The notes below the pieces were generated by a model. The model was not told where the DNA came from. It made no database searches and saw only the letters and a program-made list of their open reading frames with translations. Made by a program: the position numbers and the translations under genes. 64,000 bases of DNA from Saccharum officinarum (lineage: Eukaryota; Streptophyta; Magnoliopsida; Poales; Poaceae): NCBI GenBank assembly GCA_020631735.1, contig CM036154.1, positions 1,107,759 to 1,171,758 of the forward strand. Reading direction: 5' to 3'. Shown one piece after another: positions 1-9,355 of the stretch. How positions within the stretch are numbered: the stretch's first letter is position 1; the number at the start of each line of letters is the position of its first letter.

Positions 1-390
1 ATTCACCCAATCCAGATTTTGAAGAGCTTCTTCTACATTCTTAGGTTCAAGACAAGAGACAAAAGAGTGATGTTCAATAAAAGAAGCAAACTTTTGAGAT
101 CGAGTCATTACACCCTTTGTAGGACTCCCTATGATGAGATCTTGTGGATGTGCTTGAAGTAGGGGTGAGTTTCTTCGATCAACCATTTGAGGAGTAGGAT
201 GGGGAGCATCAACATCTTGTGCTTGTGCCTCGGCTTGTTGATGAGAGACATGTGTATCTTTATTTTCAACTCTCTCATTCTTGTCATCATCTTGAGGCAC
301 ATATGATGAAGATAGTGGATTGACAATTTGTACATCGTCTTCATCATCTTTAGGATTGATGTCTCCCACCAGCATGTTCTTCATGGCCTC
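1..390 (-). pseudogene. Ty1/copia polyprotein fragment (SIRE/Maximus-like linker before RT)
   Basis: Read on the minus strand, one frame is open from about 390 down to base 1. It carries the linker typical of plant copia pol between integrase and reverse transcriptase: an HPQDLIIG motif, then GVMTRSQ, then FVSCLEP and EEALQNLDWVN at the window edge. In SIRE/Maximus-type elements this stretch leads directly into the RT domain, which would lie outside the window. The fragment is cut at 390/391 by the start of a Ty3/gypsy LTR, so it is the insertion target of that element. The other side of the target is not visible because the downstream LTR runs into an assembly gap. Identification rests on motifs recognised by eye. 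Confidence 0.75.
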
Positions 391-3300
391 TGTAACACCC
401 CTGGTGTTAGTCTTGCCTAATTTCACTTGCATTTCATGATCATGAGCATCATTCATCCATTCATGAGCATATATCAATGGAAGCAAGAGCATCAATTCCA
501 GTGTTTTCATCATTTCAGTACCAATAGTGTTTGGTATGACCAAGGTGTGGTATAGCTAATTATATTGTTAAACATCTTAGCTATGCTCAGAAAGTCATTT
601 GGAACAATGTTCATGTTGATCATGTTGCCCAATTAAGATTCCAATCATGGTTTGACTTGTTTTGACCCTAGGACTTTTTGGTTTGACTGTTCAAAAAGTA
701 CCACTTAGAATGCTTGCATGTCGAAGCAACCTAAAACAAAGTTGTAGCAAATTACTTAAGGAACAAAAGTTATTTTGTGACCAAGTCATGAAAATGAGCA
801 CAACATGTTCATTTTGGGCCCACAAGTCAGATTTGTGGTGCTGACTCAACACTAAAATTTTCTAAGTCAAAATTGTTACATTTCAGTTTCTTTTACCCTT
901 GTTTGGAGCCTGGTATCTCCCTAACCTGACCGAATCAGTTCAAGCTCTAATTAGCAAAGTTGTAGATCTCACTTCAATCTCCAACTTTGTTAACTTGACC
1001 TAGAGCTAGATCGTCACCGTTTAAGAGTTTTTGATCGTTGAAAACGCGCTGTCAGACGTCGGGGGGGTTAACTGAATCGAGCTACAGGGTTTCGGGTTCA
1101 GGCCGTCGTGGCCGACCGCCGTCTGGCCGAGCGCGCCAAGTGGAGGCCGTACGCCGGCGCTGCCCCCACCGGTCAGGCCGTTGCCGCCACGAAGACGCCA
1201 CGCGCCCGTGAGATCGCCTATTTGTCCCGCCCGCGTCCCCTCCTCGCTTCACCAGTCGCTCGGAGCCGAGCTCGCGCCTCCGCCATTGCCGCAGGGAGAG
1301 TCGCCGCTGCTCAGCTCGCTCGCCACCGCGTCGTTGCCGCCTCCAGTGAGCCACGAGCCCCGCTTTGCTCAGCCGCACCTGCTACGCCAGCTTCCGCGTC
1401 AATCGAGCCCCGGTGAGAACCCCTTTTCGCCGAATCGGCGAGCTCCGCCATGGCTGACGCCTCGCCGGAGTGCATGCCGCCGTGGCCAAGCACCACCGGA
1501 GCCTGTTCACTCCTTTCTCTCCCTTCCATCCGTTTCCCTGCGTCACCTCGTTGCTCACGCCAAGCTCAGATCGGGCCGCTAGGGCCGGAGTTGGCCGTCG
1601 CACCTCGCGCAGCGCCACCGCGACCGCCATTGCCGCCGGCGACCTCATCCGCTATGGCTAGGGGGTCCGTTTTGTACTTCCATCGGTGCGGGGTAGCGTG
1701 CTGTGCACGTTGGTGCCACTCCCTTCGCCGGACGGCTCGCCGTCGTCGAGCGGCGGCCGGTCAGCCGGTCTCCCCTGCCTCCGGCCGGCTGACCAGTGGG
1801 GCCAGTTGACCCGCTGGGTCCCGCCTGTCTGTCTCTGTGTGCGCGCGCGTGTGTAAATCGCCGGGTGCGTCTAGCAGTTCAGCGACTGGATTTAAAAAGG
1901 ATTTTTGGAAATGATTTTTCAGAAAATGTATAAATGCTTTAGAAAAATTTGTAACTTGCTCATTTTAGCTCCAAAAATTATGAAATAAATTTCTTTAGAC
2001 TCTTTGGGACCAGATCTATGGTATAAAATTGTTGCATGTCAAATTTGAGATACTTTTCTGTAGAGTTTATAATTAAATAGTAAAATGGCTATTTTCTTGA
2101 TAAATACTTAATAAATCCTAGAAAAGTCAGAAAAATATGATTCCAAATTTATTAATCTTTTTGTGTCATGTACTTTCTAGGGAAATTTTATATCTTGGGT
2201 GTTCTGTATAAAAATTTGTAGTTGCAGTTCAAATGCTTTTTGTTACCAATAATTGTTATTTTTGTTAATTAAATAAATTTGAATAAAACATGCAAGTGAT
2301 AATTTTTCCATAGTGTTTGTTTAGGTAGTAGATAGTAGAAAAATTCCTAAATCTGTTGTTTGATACTTTTCATAATGTAAAGTATTTTAAATATCTATTT
2401 GAGGCCATATTTTGTTATTTTTGTATAGTAAGTTCTAATTATCCAAATGCAGTAAAAATTTTATGTCAAGCTATTCTTGATATTAGTAACCCACTGTAAT
2501 TTTATGAGATTTTTCTGAGCTACTAAAATATGTGTTGCTGTTCAACCTTAGCACTAATTAGGGTTTCTATTTATTCTTTAATGCAAAAATAGTTAGTAAA
2601 CTATACTTTGGTGTATCTTTGAAGCACCTTGGGTGTTCAAGTACTCTTGCATGGTGGAAAATAGTGGTGGTAGTTTCCGAGTACATGTTCTTGGATGATG
2701 TTGACTACCTTGTAGAAGAGTCATAAGTTTCACATAATCCGATGACATAATACATGCATTACACCGTATGCATTCCGCATCTTCATCATCTCATGTCACT
2801 TCTGCATTTCACCTATGCATGTTGCACTCATACTTCTGCATCATACAGGATCGCAGGAAGTGGTTCCGGCAGTAGTTCCCGAGGACGCAGAGGAGCAGCC
2901 CGAGGAGCCGGAGCCAGCAGAAGTAGAAGAGGAGTCCGGTGAAGAGCTTCCGGAGTGCCCCGACCATCGTCCCAGTACCTTCGAGCGAGGCAAGCCCCGG
3001 AGCATTTCTCCCCCGGTTTGCAAATAATTATTTATTAATTTTACTTAATCTGATGCATTAAGTTTAGGAGTTGTTTGCAAACGTTGCTGCATTATACCTT
3101 GTTCCACCTTGTTTTACCCGATCCTTGTCACCCTGGTGTCCACGGTCAATACTTGCTTAGTTTGCTTAGACCGGTAGAAGTCGGGTGATTGCCTGTCATC
3201 CGCGAGCTATAGGGGATTACCTGGTTTTGTGAAAGAGATGTCATGTGAGAATAACTCAGTGTGGAATGAATGTGAGACCGGGCGGAAGCTTGCAGGGTTC

Positions 3301-4457
3301 TGGACTGTAGTGTCTTCCGTCTGTGTCGATTAAGGACCGTCCGATGTCGGGCCTCGGGTCATGTTGAACGCATGCCTCCCATTTAGCTGGCCGGATAAAG
3401 TACCTTTCGACCGCGAAGCCGGGAGATTATTCGGGCCGAGTGGATTGCCCGCAACGCACTGTACCGGAGCAGTAGTGGCAGGAAACGGGGGCGCGATGAT
3501 AAGGCCAAAGAGCAGTCGGGCGGCCCCCGGGTACATGTGGTTCCTGGCAAGCTCGCGACTTTACCTGAATGGTTGACTCGGTGACCAATACCTCACTTTA
3601 GCGGATGAGTGAGGTTTGTGTGAGGAATAAATTACCAGCTGGTCAATAATCGATTCGAATCGCCATCGTTCACTGGATAGTGAGCACTTGACTTGAGTTA
3701 CTTCATCGTAGTAATATGGATACAACACTTGGAAAGTTATGAGAAAATGACATGGTAATTATTGTCAAATATCAATGGTAATCCTTGCTTGCTCAATTAC
3801 ATGGTTACTTTAGCATAAAGTGCAAATATAGTTGACAGGAGAATAAAGATTTAGAAGATGACATGCTTTTGTAAATGATTTGGTAAGCTAAAAATGCTTT
3901 TCTTGCAAATGAGTCAGCTACCCCACCAAATTGCCTATCATGATCCTTGGAGTCTTTTGTTTTGGTTCTGTCGGGTAAGTCTAGCTGAGTACCTTCTCAT
4001 ACTCAGGGCTTTGTTCCCACTTGTTGCAGATGGACAGATGTACTATGGTTATTGTATCAACTGTCTCTACCCTGCGATGGGCGAAGCCGAGGACCATGGG
4101 CAATGGTCACTCACTACTCCTCGCCTGATGCTTTTGTGGGAGATGATCGCGAGCTGGCACTGTATTTTGGAAAAGATGTGTGTGTGTGTGTGCTTTGAAC
4201 TAATGCTTCCGCTACTTTATTTGAAACTGGTTTGTAATAACTATGTTTAAACTCCGATGTATTTTGTGCCGCAAACTGCTGTGTAACTTATGAAGGTAAT
4301 CGCTGAACTTATTACGATCTTGGCTGTGATGTGAAATGGTTTGAAATCCGTCGAGATTTCACGGACTACCGGGTTATACGGGCTTAAGTTTGGTAAATTG
4401 TCCATCCGTCGGATGATTTTCTTACTTAATCTCGTATAATTGGGCGGTTCTGTTACA
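391..4457 (+). repeat. 5' LTR of the H3-tail gypsy element (4.07 kb)
   Basis: It begins TGTAACACCCC and ends TTCTGTTACA, so it has TG...CA termini, and it is followed two bases later by the primer site. The first 301 bases recur at 11076-11376. Internally there is a GC- and CpG-rich block at about 1040-1870, an AT-rich block to about 2750, and a block at about 3000-3600 whose phrases (ggcaagccccgg, ggccggataa, cgcgaagccg) recur in the LTR at 42372-47729. Open frames in the GC-rich block exist on both strands and resemble no protein I know, so I treat them as composition artefacts. Confidence 0.88.
2845..3026 (+). other. acidic Glu/Pro-rich open segment inside the LTR
   Basis: One frame is open through this GC-richer LTR segment and reads as an acidic, proline- and glutamate-rich stretch (for example EEQPEEPEPAEVEEE) ending just before an AT-rich block. 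It is preceded by AG dinucleotides that could serve as 3' splice sites (tcatacag at about 2841-2848). The corresponding region of the related LTR (about 46040-46230) keeps the end of the block (ggcaagccccggagcatt) but not this frame. It may be an untranslated or chance open segment; no function is assigned. Confidence 0.25.
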
Positions 4458-4459
4458 GC

Positions 4460-4471
4460 TGGCATCGGAGC
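4460..4471 (+). other. primer binding site (initiator Met tRNA type)
   Basis: TGGCATCGGAGC lies two bases after the LTR end. The usual plant site complementary to the initiator methionine tRNA 3' end is TGGTATCAGAGC, so ten of twelve bases agree. The same sequence follows the LTR that ends at 47729. Confidence 0.85.
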
Positions 4472-5165
4472 ATGGTTTAGCGTAATTACTGTTCATAAGT
4501 GTATTTAAACCAAAACCCTGCTTAAAAAGTGTGATTTTGAAACTAAAAAAAAAGTGTGCCAGTGGTCATATCCTGTATGCCCAGTTAAGGACTCTAGGTG
4601 GCTATTTAAGTACTAACTTGGGGTTCTGCACCATATTTCTTTTTCGTTGCTCATACGGCGTGCTATTGTATGAGTGCCACTTAATTGAGTGGTAATGTAT
4701 GGATCAGTTACCTCTACGCTTCGGTAAGTGTGAGTTGTGAGAGCATGATCGGATACACCGCCGATCTAGGGAAAGTGCTTATATGATACTTGGATAATTA
4801 CATGTTTTACACATGTTTTTATAAAAGTGTCGCATGTGTGGGTGTTCCGTCCGTTGAGGCGATGCCGTCAATAGGACGATGTGTTTGGGTAGTCACTACC
4901 GTTGTACACGCATCTGGGGATTCGTGTAAAGCGTGTAGGTAGGTTTACTGCTTTCATGCATTCATGGGGAATGGGCTGAAATGAGTTTTCTGCAGGTACA
5001 TAACAGCGTATCGTGTAGACCGAATTAGTTACGTATATGAGAGATCGTTGTATGCCACCGAATTCACCGTTAGATGCTTTTTTTTTCCTAAGTTTGTGAG
5101 AACGTAAGACTCGTGCATGCATCATATTGTTTGTGCATTCCATTCATGGCATGCATTCCTCCCCT

Positions 5166-5174
5166 TATAAAAGG
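5166..5174 (+). promoter_or_regulatory. TATA-like box upstream of the H3-tail ORF
   Basis: TATAAAAGG occurs 74 bases before the ATG at 5248, inside the internal region rather than the LTR. It would place a start site near 5200, before an in-frame upstream ATG at 5212. Such an internal promoter is possible but unproven. A transcript starting here unspliced would put the H3-like stretch 12 residues inside the protein. Confidence 0.3.
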
Positions 5175-5247
5175 ATTATCCCATTTCGATAAAAGTGACC
5201 TCAACTAAAATATGTTCTCACCGGGTAATTTAAAACTTGTGCTACAG

Positions 5248-6246
5248 ATGGCCCGCACGAAGCAGACTGCCCGCAAGTCCACTGGAGGAAGAGCACCCCG
5301 TCGTCAGCTAGCCCCGCGGGAGCACCGCAACACGGACACTTTTCTAAGCGAGTTTGGCATGCCCACCTTGCTTTGGAGAGTGCTCCATGATGTGGGGTAC
5401 CCGGAGGGACAAGAGCCAGTTTACTCTTGGAGCGAGAGCCAGCTAGCTGAAGATGGACTTGCTGTGGTAGAGATCACCGTCCCTGCTCTTGGTGATGCGC
5501 CAGAATGGGATGGTTGGCATTTGGAGTTCGAAGGACGCACTCCAGTCGAGGGTGCAGAGGGCGCAGCTTTTCGCGTCATCCGAGACATCATGAGCAGATT
5601 TCCCAATGAGTTAGCAGCAGCTTTGGCCGGTACTTTCCCGAGAGATGATCCTCGCGACGCCATTTGGGTACAGCCGCAAGGAAGTGCCCTGGTTAGAGGC
5701 CCCAGTGAAGGACTGGCTAGCGACAATCACACCATGAGTGCCATGTATGCAGCCATCAGAGCATACCAAGGTCTGGAGAATACCTATTGGACCTTGACTG
5801 GCCTACGTGGTGATGATCGGCTTGAAGCAAGGAAGCAGAAGAAAAAGCAAGCGCGTGCCATAGCTAGCTTGCAGGAGCAGTTGGCTGATATGAGCTTGCA
5901 GCGGGACCGAGCTCTCGAGAGAGGCGAGAGTTCCATGCAGCAAGTACAGAGGCTGACTCAGGCCAACAGGAATGCAGATCGCTTGTTGGAGCAGCTAGTA
6001 CAAGAAAGGAATGAAGCCTGGAACGAGAGAGACCTTCTGAGGCAGAGGGTCGAGGAGCTAGAAGAGTACAATGCCAACTTGCATGAAGAGTTCCATGCCC
6101 TCTACAACGGGATGGGCCCGTATGCTCCTCCGAACGCCGCTCAGATGGACATCGACGACGACGCTGCAGCTGAGGGTAGCAATGGCGACGCCTCCGACAT
6201 CGACGATGCCCCGAGGAGTAGGATAGTGTCATGCGTTAGTAGCTAG
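5248..6246 (+). CDS. extra retrotransposon ORF with histone H3 tail mimic, coiled coil and acidic tail
   Basis: The 332-codon protein begins MARTKQTARKSTGG. After removal of Met this equals histone H3 residues 1-13. The identity continues at A15-P16-R17, Q19-L20-A21 and R26, while H3 lysines 14, 18 and 23 are all arginine and K27 is asparagine. No histone fold follows. Residues about 35-185 form an unrecognised, probably globular region rich in W, P and E. A basic patch (RKQKKKQAR, about 195-203) could be a nuclear localisation signal. Residues about 203-285 have the heptad-like Leu/Glu/Gln/Arg pattern of a coiled coil, and about 300-321 are acidic (MDIDDD, DIDD). I chose the ATG at 5248 over the in-frame one at 5212 because CAG precedes it, as at gag, suggesting a splice acceptor, and because it exposes the H3-like N terminus. 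The ORF lies between leader and gag and is fully open, unlike pol. Function is unknown; decoying or recruiting H3-tail readers is inference. Confidence 0.85.
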   Translation: MARTKQTARKSTGGRAPRRQLAPREHRNTDTFLSEFGMPTLLWRVLHDVGYPEGQEPVYSWSESQLAEDGLAVVEITVPALGDAPEWDGWHLEFEGRTPVEGAEGAAFRVIRDIMSRFPNELAAALAGTFPRDDPRDAIWVQPQGSALVRGPSEGLASDNHTMSAMYAAIRAYQGLENTYWTLTGLRGDDRLEARKQKKKQARAIASLQEQLADMSLQRDRALERGESSMQQVQRLTQANRNADRLLEQLVQERNEAWNERDLLRQRVEELEEYNANLHEEFHALYNGMGPYAPPNAAQMDIDDDAAAEGSNGDASDIDDAPRSRIVSCVSS

Positions 6247-6572
6247 GCGTGACGCGATGGCCTTCTTTTGGGTTCCATGTATCATGATGTATCCTGTTCG
6301 ACCTTGAGACTGATGATCTTTGGAGTTTGGTTGTGTATGCGATACCCGAACGTATAAAAGTCCAGTGTATGTATGCTGGCAACATGGTTGTATGGAACGC
6401 GATGTTGCTTTTGAAGTAACTTAATTGGTGCTGTTGTTCAATTGGAATGAATTATTGCGCCTCTGTTTTCTTGTATGACTTGTTCTCTCCAATGAATTCA
6501 GTATGGCATGATTGTTCCTTCGGACACAATTTTACAACTTCACTCAATGGTGCTTGTTGCTGAAATATGCAG
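6247..6572 (+). other. spacer between H3-tail ORF and gag with candidate acceptor
   Basis: This is a non-coding T-rich spacer. It ends gctgaaatatgcag directly before the gag ATG, which looks like a 3' splice site. No other feature is seen. Confidence 0.4.
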
Positions 6573-7760
6573 ATGGCCAACACTCGTCGTGCTACGTACG
6601 AAGCCGCTGAGACTGGTGGCAACGGTGCAGGAGCTGGTGGAAGTGGTGCCAACAATGTCAACCACCAGGAACCACGTCCAGAACCACATTTGCCCCCTCC
6701 TCCGCCGCTTACCGCAGAAATGTTCTTCACACAGTTTCTTGGAAGTCAACGCAGTACTGAACAATCACAGAGGAATATGGAAGACTTTCTGCGTACCATC
6801 GCGGAAAATGTTCAAAGAGGAAATAATCAAGGTGGTGGCCAGGGAGTGAACCAGTACAGCAGTTTCAAGGATTTCATGGATACGAGGCCACCTATTTTCA
6901 AAGAAGCAGCAGAGCCACTTGATGCCGAAGAATGGATTAACACTATGGAAGATAAGTTCCGTGTGTTAAGGATGACAGAAGTTCTGAAAGTAGAGTATGC
7001 TGCACATCAGTTACAAGGACCAGCAGGAATGTGGTGGAAGCATCACCGCAGTACTTTTCCTCCTAATGCCCAGATCTCTTGGAGGGATTTCACTGAAGCT
7101 TTTAAGGGAGTTTATATTCCCCCAGGGTTGGTTGAGATGAAGCTTGGAGAGTTTTTAGCCTTGAATCAGGGTACCAAGACGGTGACACAGTATCTGCATG
7201 CCTTTAATAACTTGTGCCGCTATGCCCCAGACATGGTTGACACAGATGCAAAGAAGATTGCTAGTTTCAAGAGAGGGTTGAGTCCGAAGATGATGAAGCA
7301 TGTGGGTACCAATACCCGCAACAGATTCAACGACTTTATCAGTGACTGTTTGAAGCAAGAGAAGAACAATAATGCTTACACCGCATCCAAGAACCGCAAG
7401 AGAGTGTTCGAGTCAGGACCATCCCAGTCCAGAGTTGTCCCTGCCAACCGTTCATCTTATCGTCCGTCCGCACCTGGTGCGAGGTTCAGGCCGCCGCAGC
7501 ATAAAACCCAGAATTACAAGGGGCCACAGAAACCGTACAAGATCGCAGTGCCGCCAACAAAGACCAGCGCAGCTGCAGAACAGAGCAACTCCAAGGGAGC
7601 TATAGGGTCTGCTGGTACAGTGAAAGGGCCCTGCTACAACTGTGGTCAGCCAGGCCACTTTTCAAAGTTCTGCCCTTATCCGCCTAAAAAGAAGCAACAG
7701 ACTTACAATGCTCGTGTACACCACACCGCCATTGATGAAGTTCCTGAGGGAGAGCCGTAA
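6573..7760 (+). CDS. gag: Gag polyprotein of the gypsy element
   Basis: The 395-codon ORF is the capsid/nucleocapsid precursor that packages element RNA in cytoplasmic virus-like particles. After a Gly/Pro-rich N terminus comes a retrotransposon-gag domain (about residues 100-265) with FKEAAEPLDAEEWINTME, WWKHH, WRDFTEAF and the LGEFLALNQGTKTVTQYLHAF motif usual for plant chromoviruses. A basic linker follows, and then one CCHC zinc knuckle, CYNCGQPGHFSKFC (about residues 350-363). I chose MANTRR at 6573 over the ATG two codons upstream because the CAG-ATG junction matches the acceptor pattern of the preceding ORF. The stop at 7758-7760 is followed by protease in the -1 frame. In this clade gag and pol are normally one frame, so a one-base loss near 7757 is likely. 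Confidence 0.92.
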   Translation: MANTRRATYEAAETGGNGAGAGGSGANNVNHQEPRPEPHLPPPPPLTAEMFFTQFLGSQRSTEQSQRNMEDFLRTIAENVQRGNNQGGGQGVNQYSSFKDFMDTRPPIFKEAAEPLDAEEWINTMEDKFRVLRMTEVLKVEYAAHQLQGPAGMWWKHHRSTFPPNAQISWRDFTEAFKGVYIPPGLVEMKLGEFLALNQGTKTVTQYLHAFNNLCRYAPDMVDTDAKKIASFKRGLSPKMMKHVGTNTRNRFNDFISDCLKQEKNNNAYTASKNRKRVFESGPSQSRVVPANRSSYRPSAPGARFRPPQHKTQNYKGPQKPYKIAVPPTKTSAAAEQSNSKGAIGSAGTVKGPCYNCGQPGHFSKFCPYPPKKKQQTYNARVHHTAIDEVPEGEP

Positions 7761-9355
7761 CTGCTGGTAAGTTTCTTGTGAACCATCACCCTGCAGTTGT
7801 TCTTTTTGATTCTGGATCTTCGCATTCTTTTATGAGTCAAGCATTTGCACGGAAGCATGAACAACTATGCACAGAATTGAGTTATGGTTATCGCATAAGT
7901 TCAGCAGGAGCTGATGTGTTAACCAATAAGATGGTTAGAGGGCAACCCTTGAGTTAGGTAGTCGGAAGTTCCGAGTGAACCTGGTAGTTATGCCTGGACT
8001 AGTTTTGGATGTAATAATAGGAATGAACTGGATGAAAGACTGGGAAGCAGTCATAGATACAAGCAGTAGGATGCTTACCCTTAAAGATCCCCAGGCAGAG
8101 GGTACTTTCCAGGTACCATTGCCTAAAAGAACAGATCTTGTGAGTGTGACCTGTGCCATGGAAGTTGCTCCTATCCATCAGATCCCAGTAGTATGTGAGT
8201 TCCCGGATGTGTTTCCAGACGAGTTGCCTGGCCTTCCTCCAGACAGAGATGTTGAGTTTGGAATCGAGTTGATCCCCGGGACAGCTCCAATTTCGAGGAG
8301 ACCTTATCGGATGCCTCCGGATGAGTTAGCTGAGTTGAAGAAACAGTTGGAAGAGTTGTTAAAAAAGGGGTTTATTCGCCCAAGTAAGTCTGAATGGGGA
8401 TGTCCTGCCTTGTTTGTAAAGAAAAAGAAAGAGGGTACTCTCAGGATGTGTGTGGATTACCGACCTCTTAACGCTGTAACTATCAAGAATAAATATCCAC
8501 TGCCTCATATTGATGTTCTGTTTGATCAGTTAGCTAAAGCCAGAGTGTTCTCCAAGATAGACTTAAGGTCTGGGTATCATCAGATAAAGATTAGACCTCA
8601 AGATGTTCCGAAAACCGCCTTTTCTACCAGATACGGGTTGTACGAGTATCTTGTTATGTCATTTGGACTAACAAATGCTCCTGCATATTTTATGTATCTG
8701 ATGAATACGGTTTTCATGCCGAGTTAGACAAGTTTGTAGTTGTCTTCATTGATGACATTCTAGTATACTCTGAAAACGAGAAAGAGCATGAAGAGCATCT
8801 GAGAATTGTCTTGACCAGGTTGAGGGATCATAAGTTATATGCTAAGTTCAGCAAATGTGAATTTTGGTTGAAGAAAGTTCCTTTCCTCGGTCATATCCTA
8901 TCTGAGAATGGAGTTTCTGTAGATCCGAGTAAAGTGCAAGAGGTTATGGATTGGAAGACTCCAACCACAGTGTCAGAAGTCAGGAGTTTCCTAGGGTTAG
9001 CAGGTTACTATCGCCGTTATCCCAGACTTCTCGAAGATTGCCAAGCCTATGACAAGTCTGTTACAGAAAGATCACAAGTTTGCGTGGACAGAGGAGTGTG
9101 AGACAGCTTTCCATACCTTGCGGAAACTGTTGACCACTGCTCCAGTTCTTGCACAACCCGACATCGAGAAACCTTTTGATGTGTTCTGCGACGCATCAAA
9201 AACAGGATTAGGGTGTGTGCTAATGCAAGAAGGAAGAGTAATTGCTTATGCCTCCCGGCAGTTGAGAAAACATGAAATCAATTATCCGACACATGATCTT
9301 GAGCTTGCCGCTGTTGTGCATGCCTTAAAGATTTGGAGACACTATCTGCTGGGTA

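Larger units (their letters stand above)
4458..5247 (+). other. untranslated leader with candidate splice donor at 4995/4996
   Basis: This is the non-coding leader between primer site and extra ORF. It shares several phrases with the leader of the element at 47730 onward (atgccagtggtc, agtactaacttgggg, gagcatga). One of them, ttttctgcag|gtac, has the form of a 5' splice site (cut at 4995/4996) and recurs at 48353/48354. Candidate acceptors ending in AG sit immediately before the ATG of the extra ORF (5246-5247) and of gag (6571-6572). Splicing is inferred, not shown. Confidence 0.5.

Noticed and set aside
1082..1809. Several open frames on both strands in the LTR
   Set aside because: They overlap each other in a GC-rich block and lack any domain or codon signature.
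5248..6246. A genuine histone H3 gene
   Set aside because: Only about the first 26 residues resemble H3; no histone fold follows and the ORF sits between leader and gag of an LTR element.
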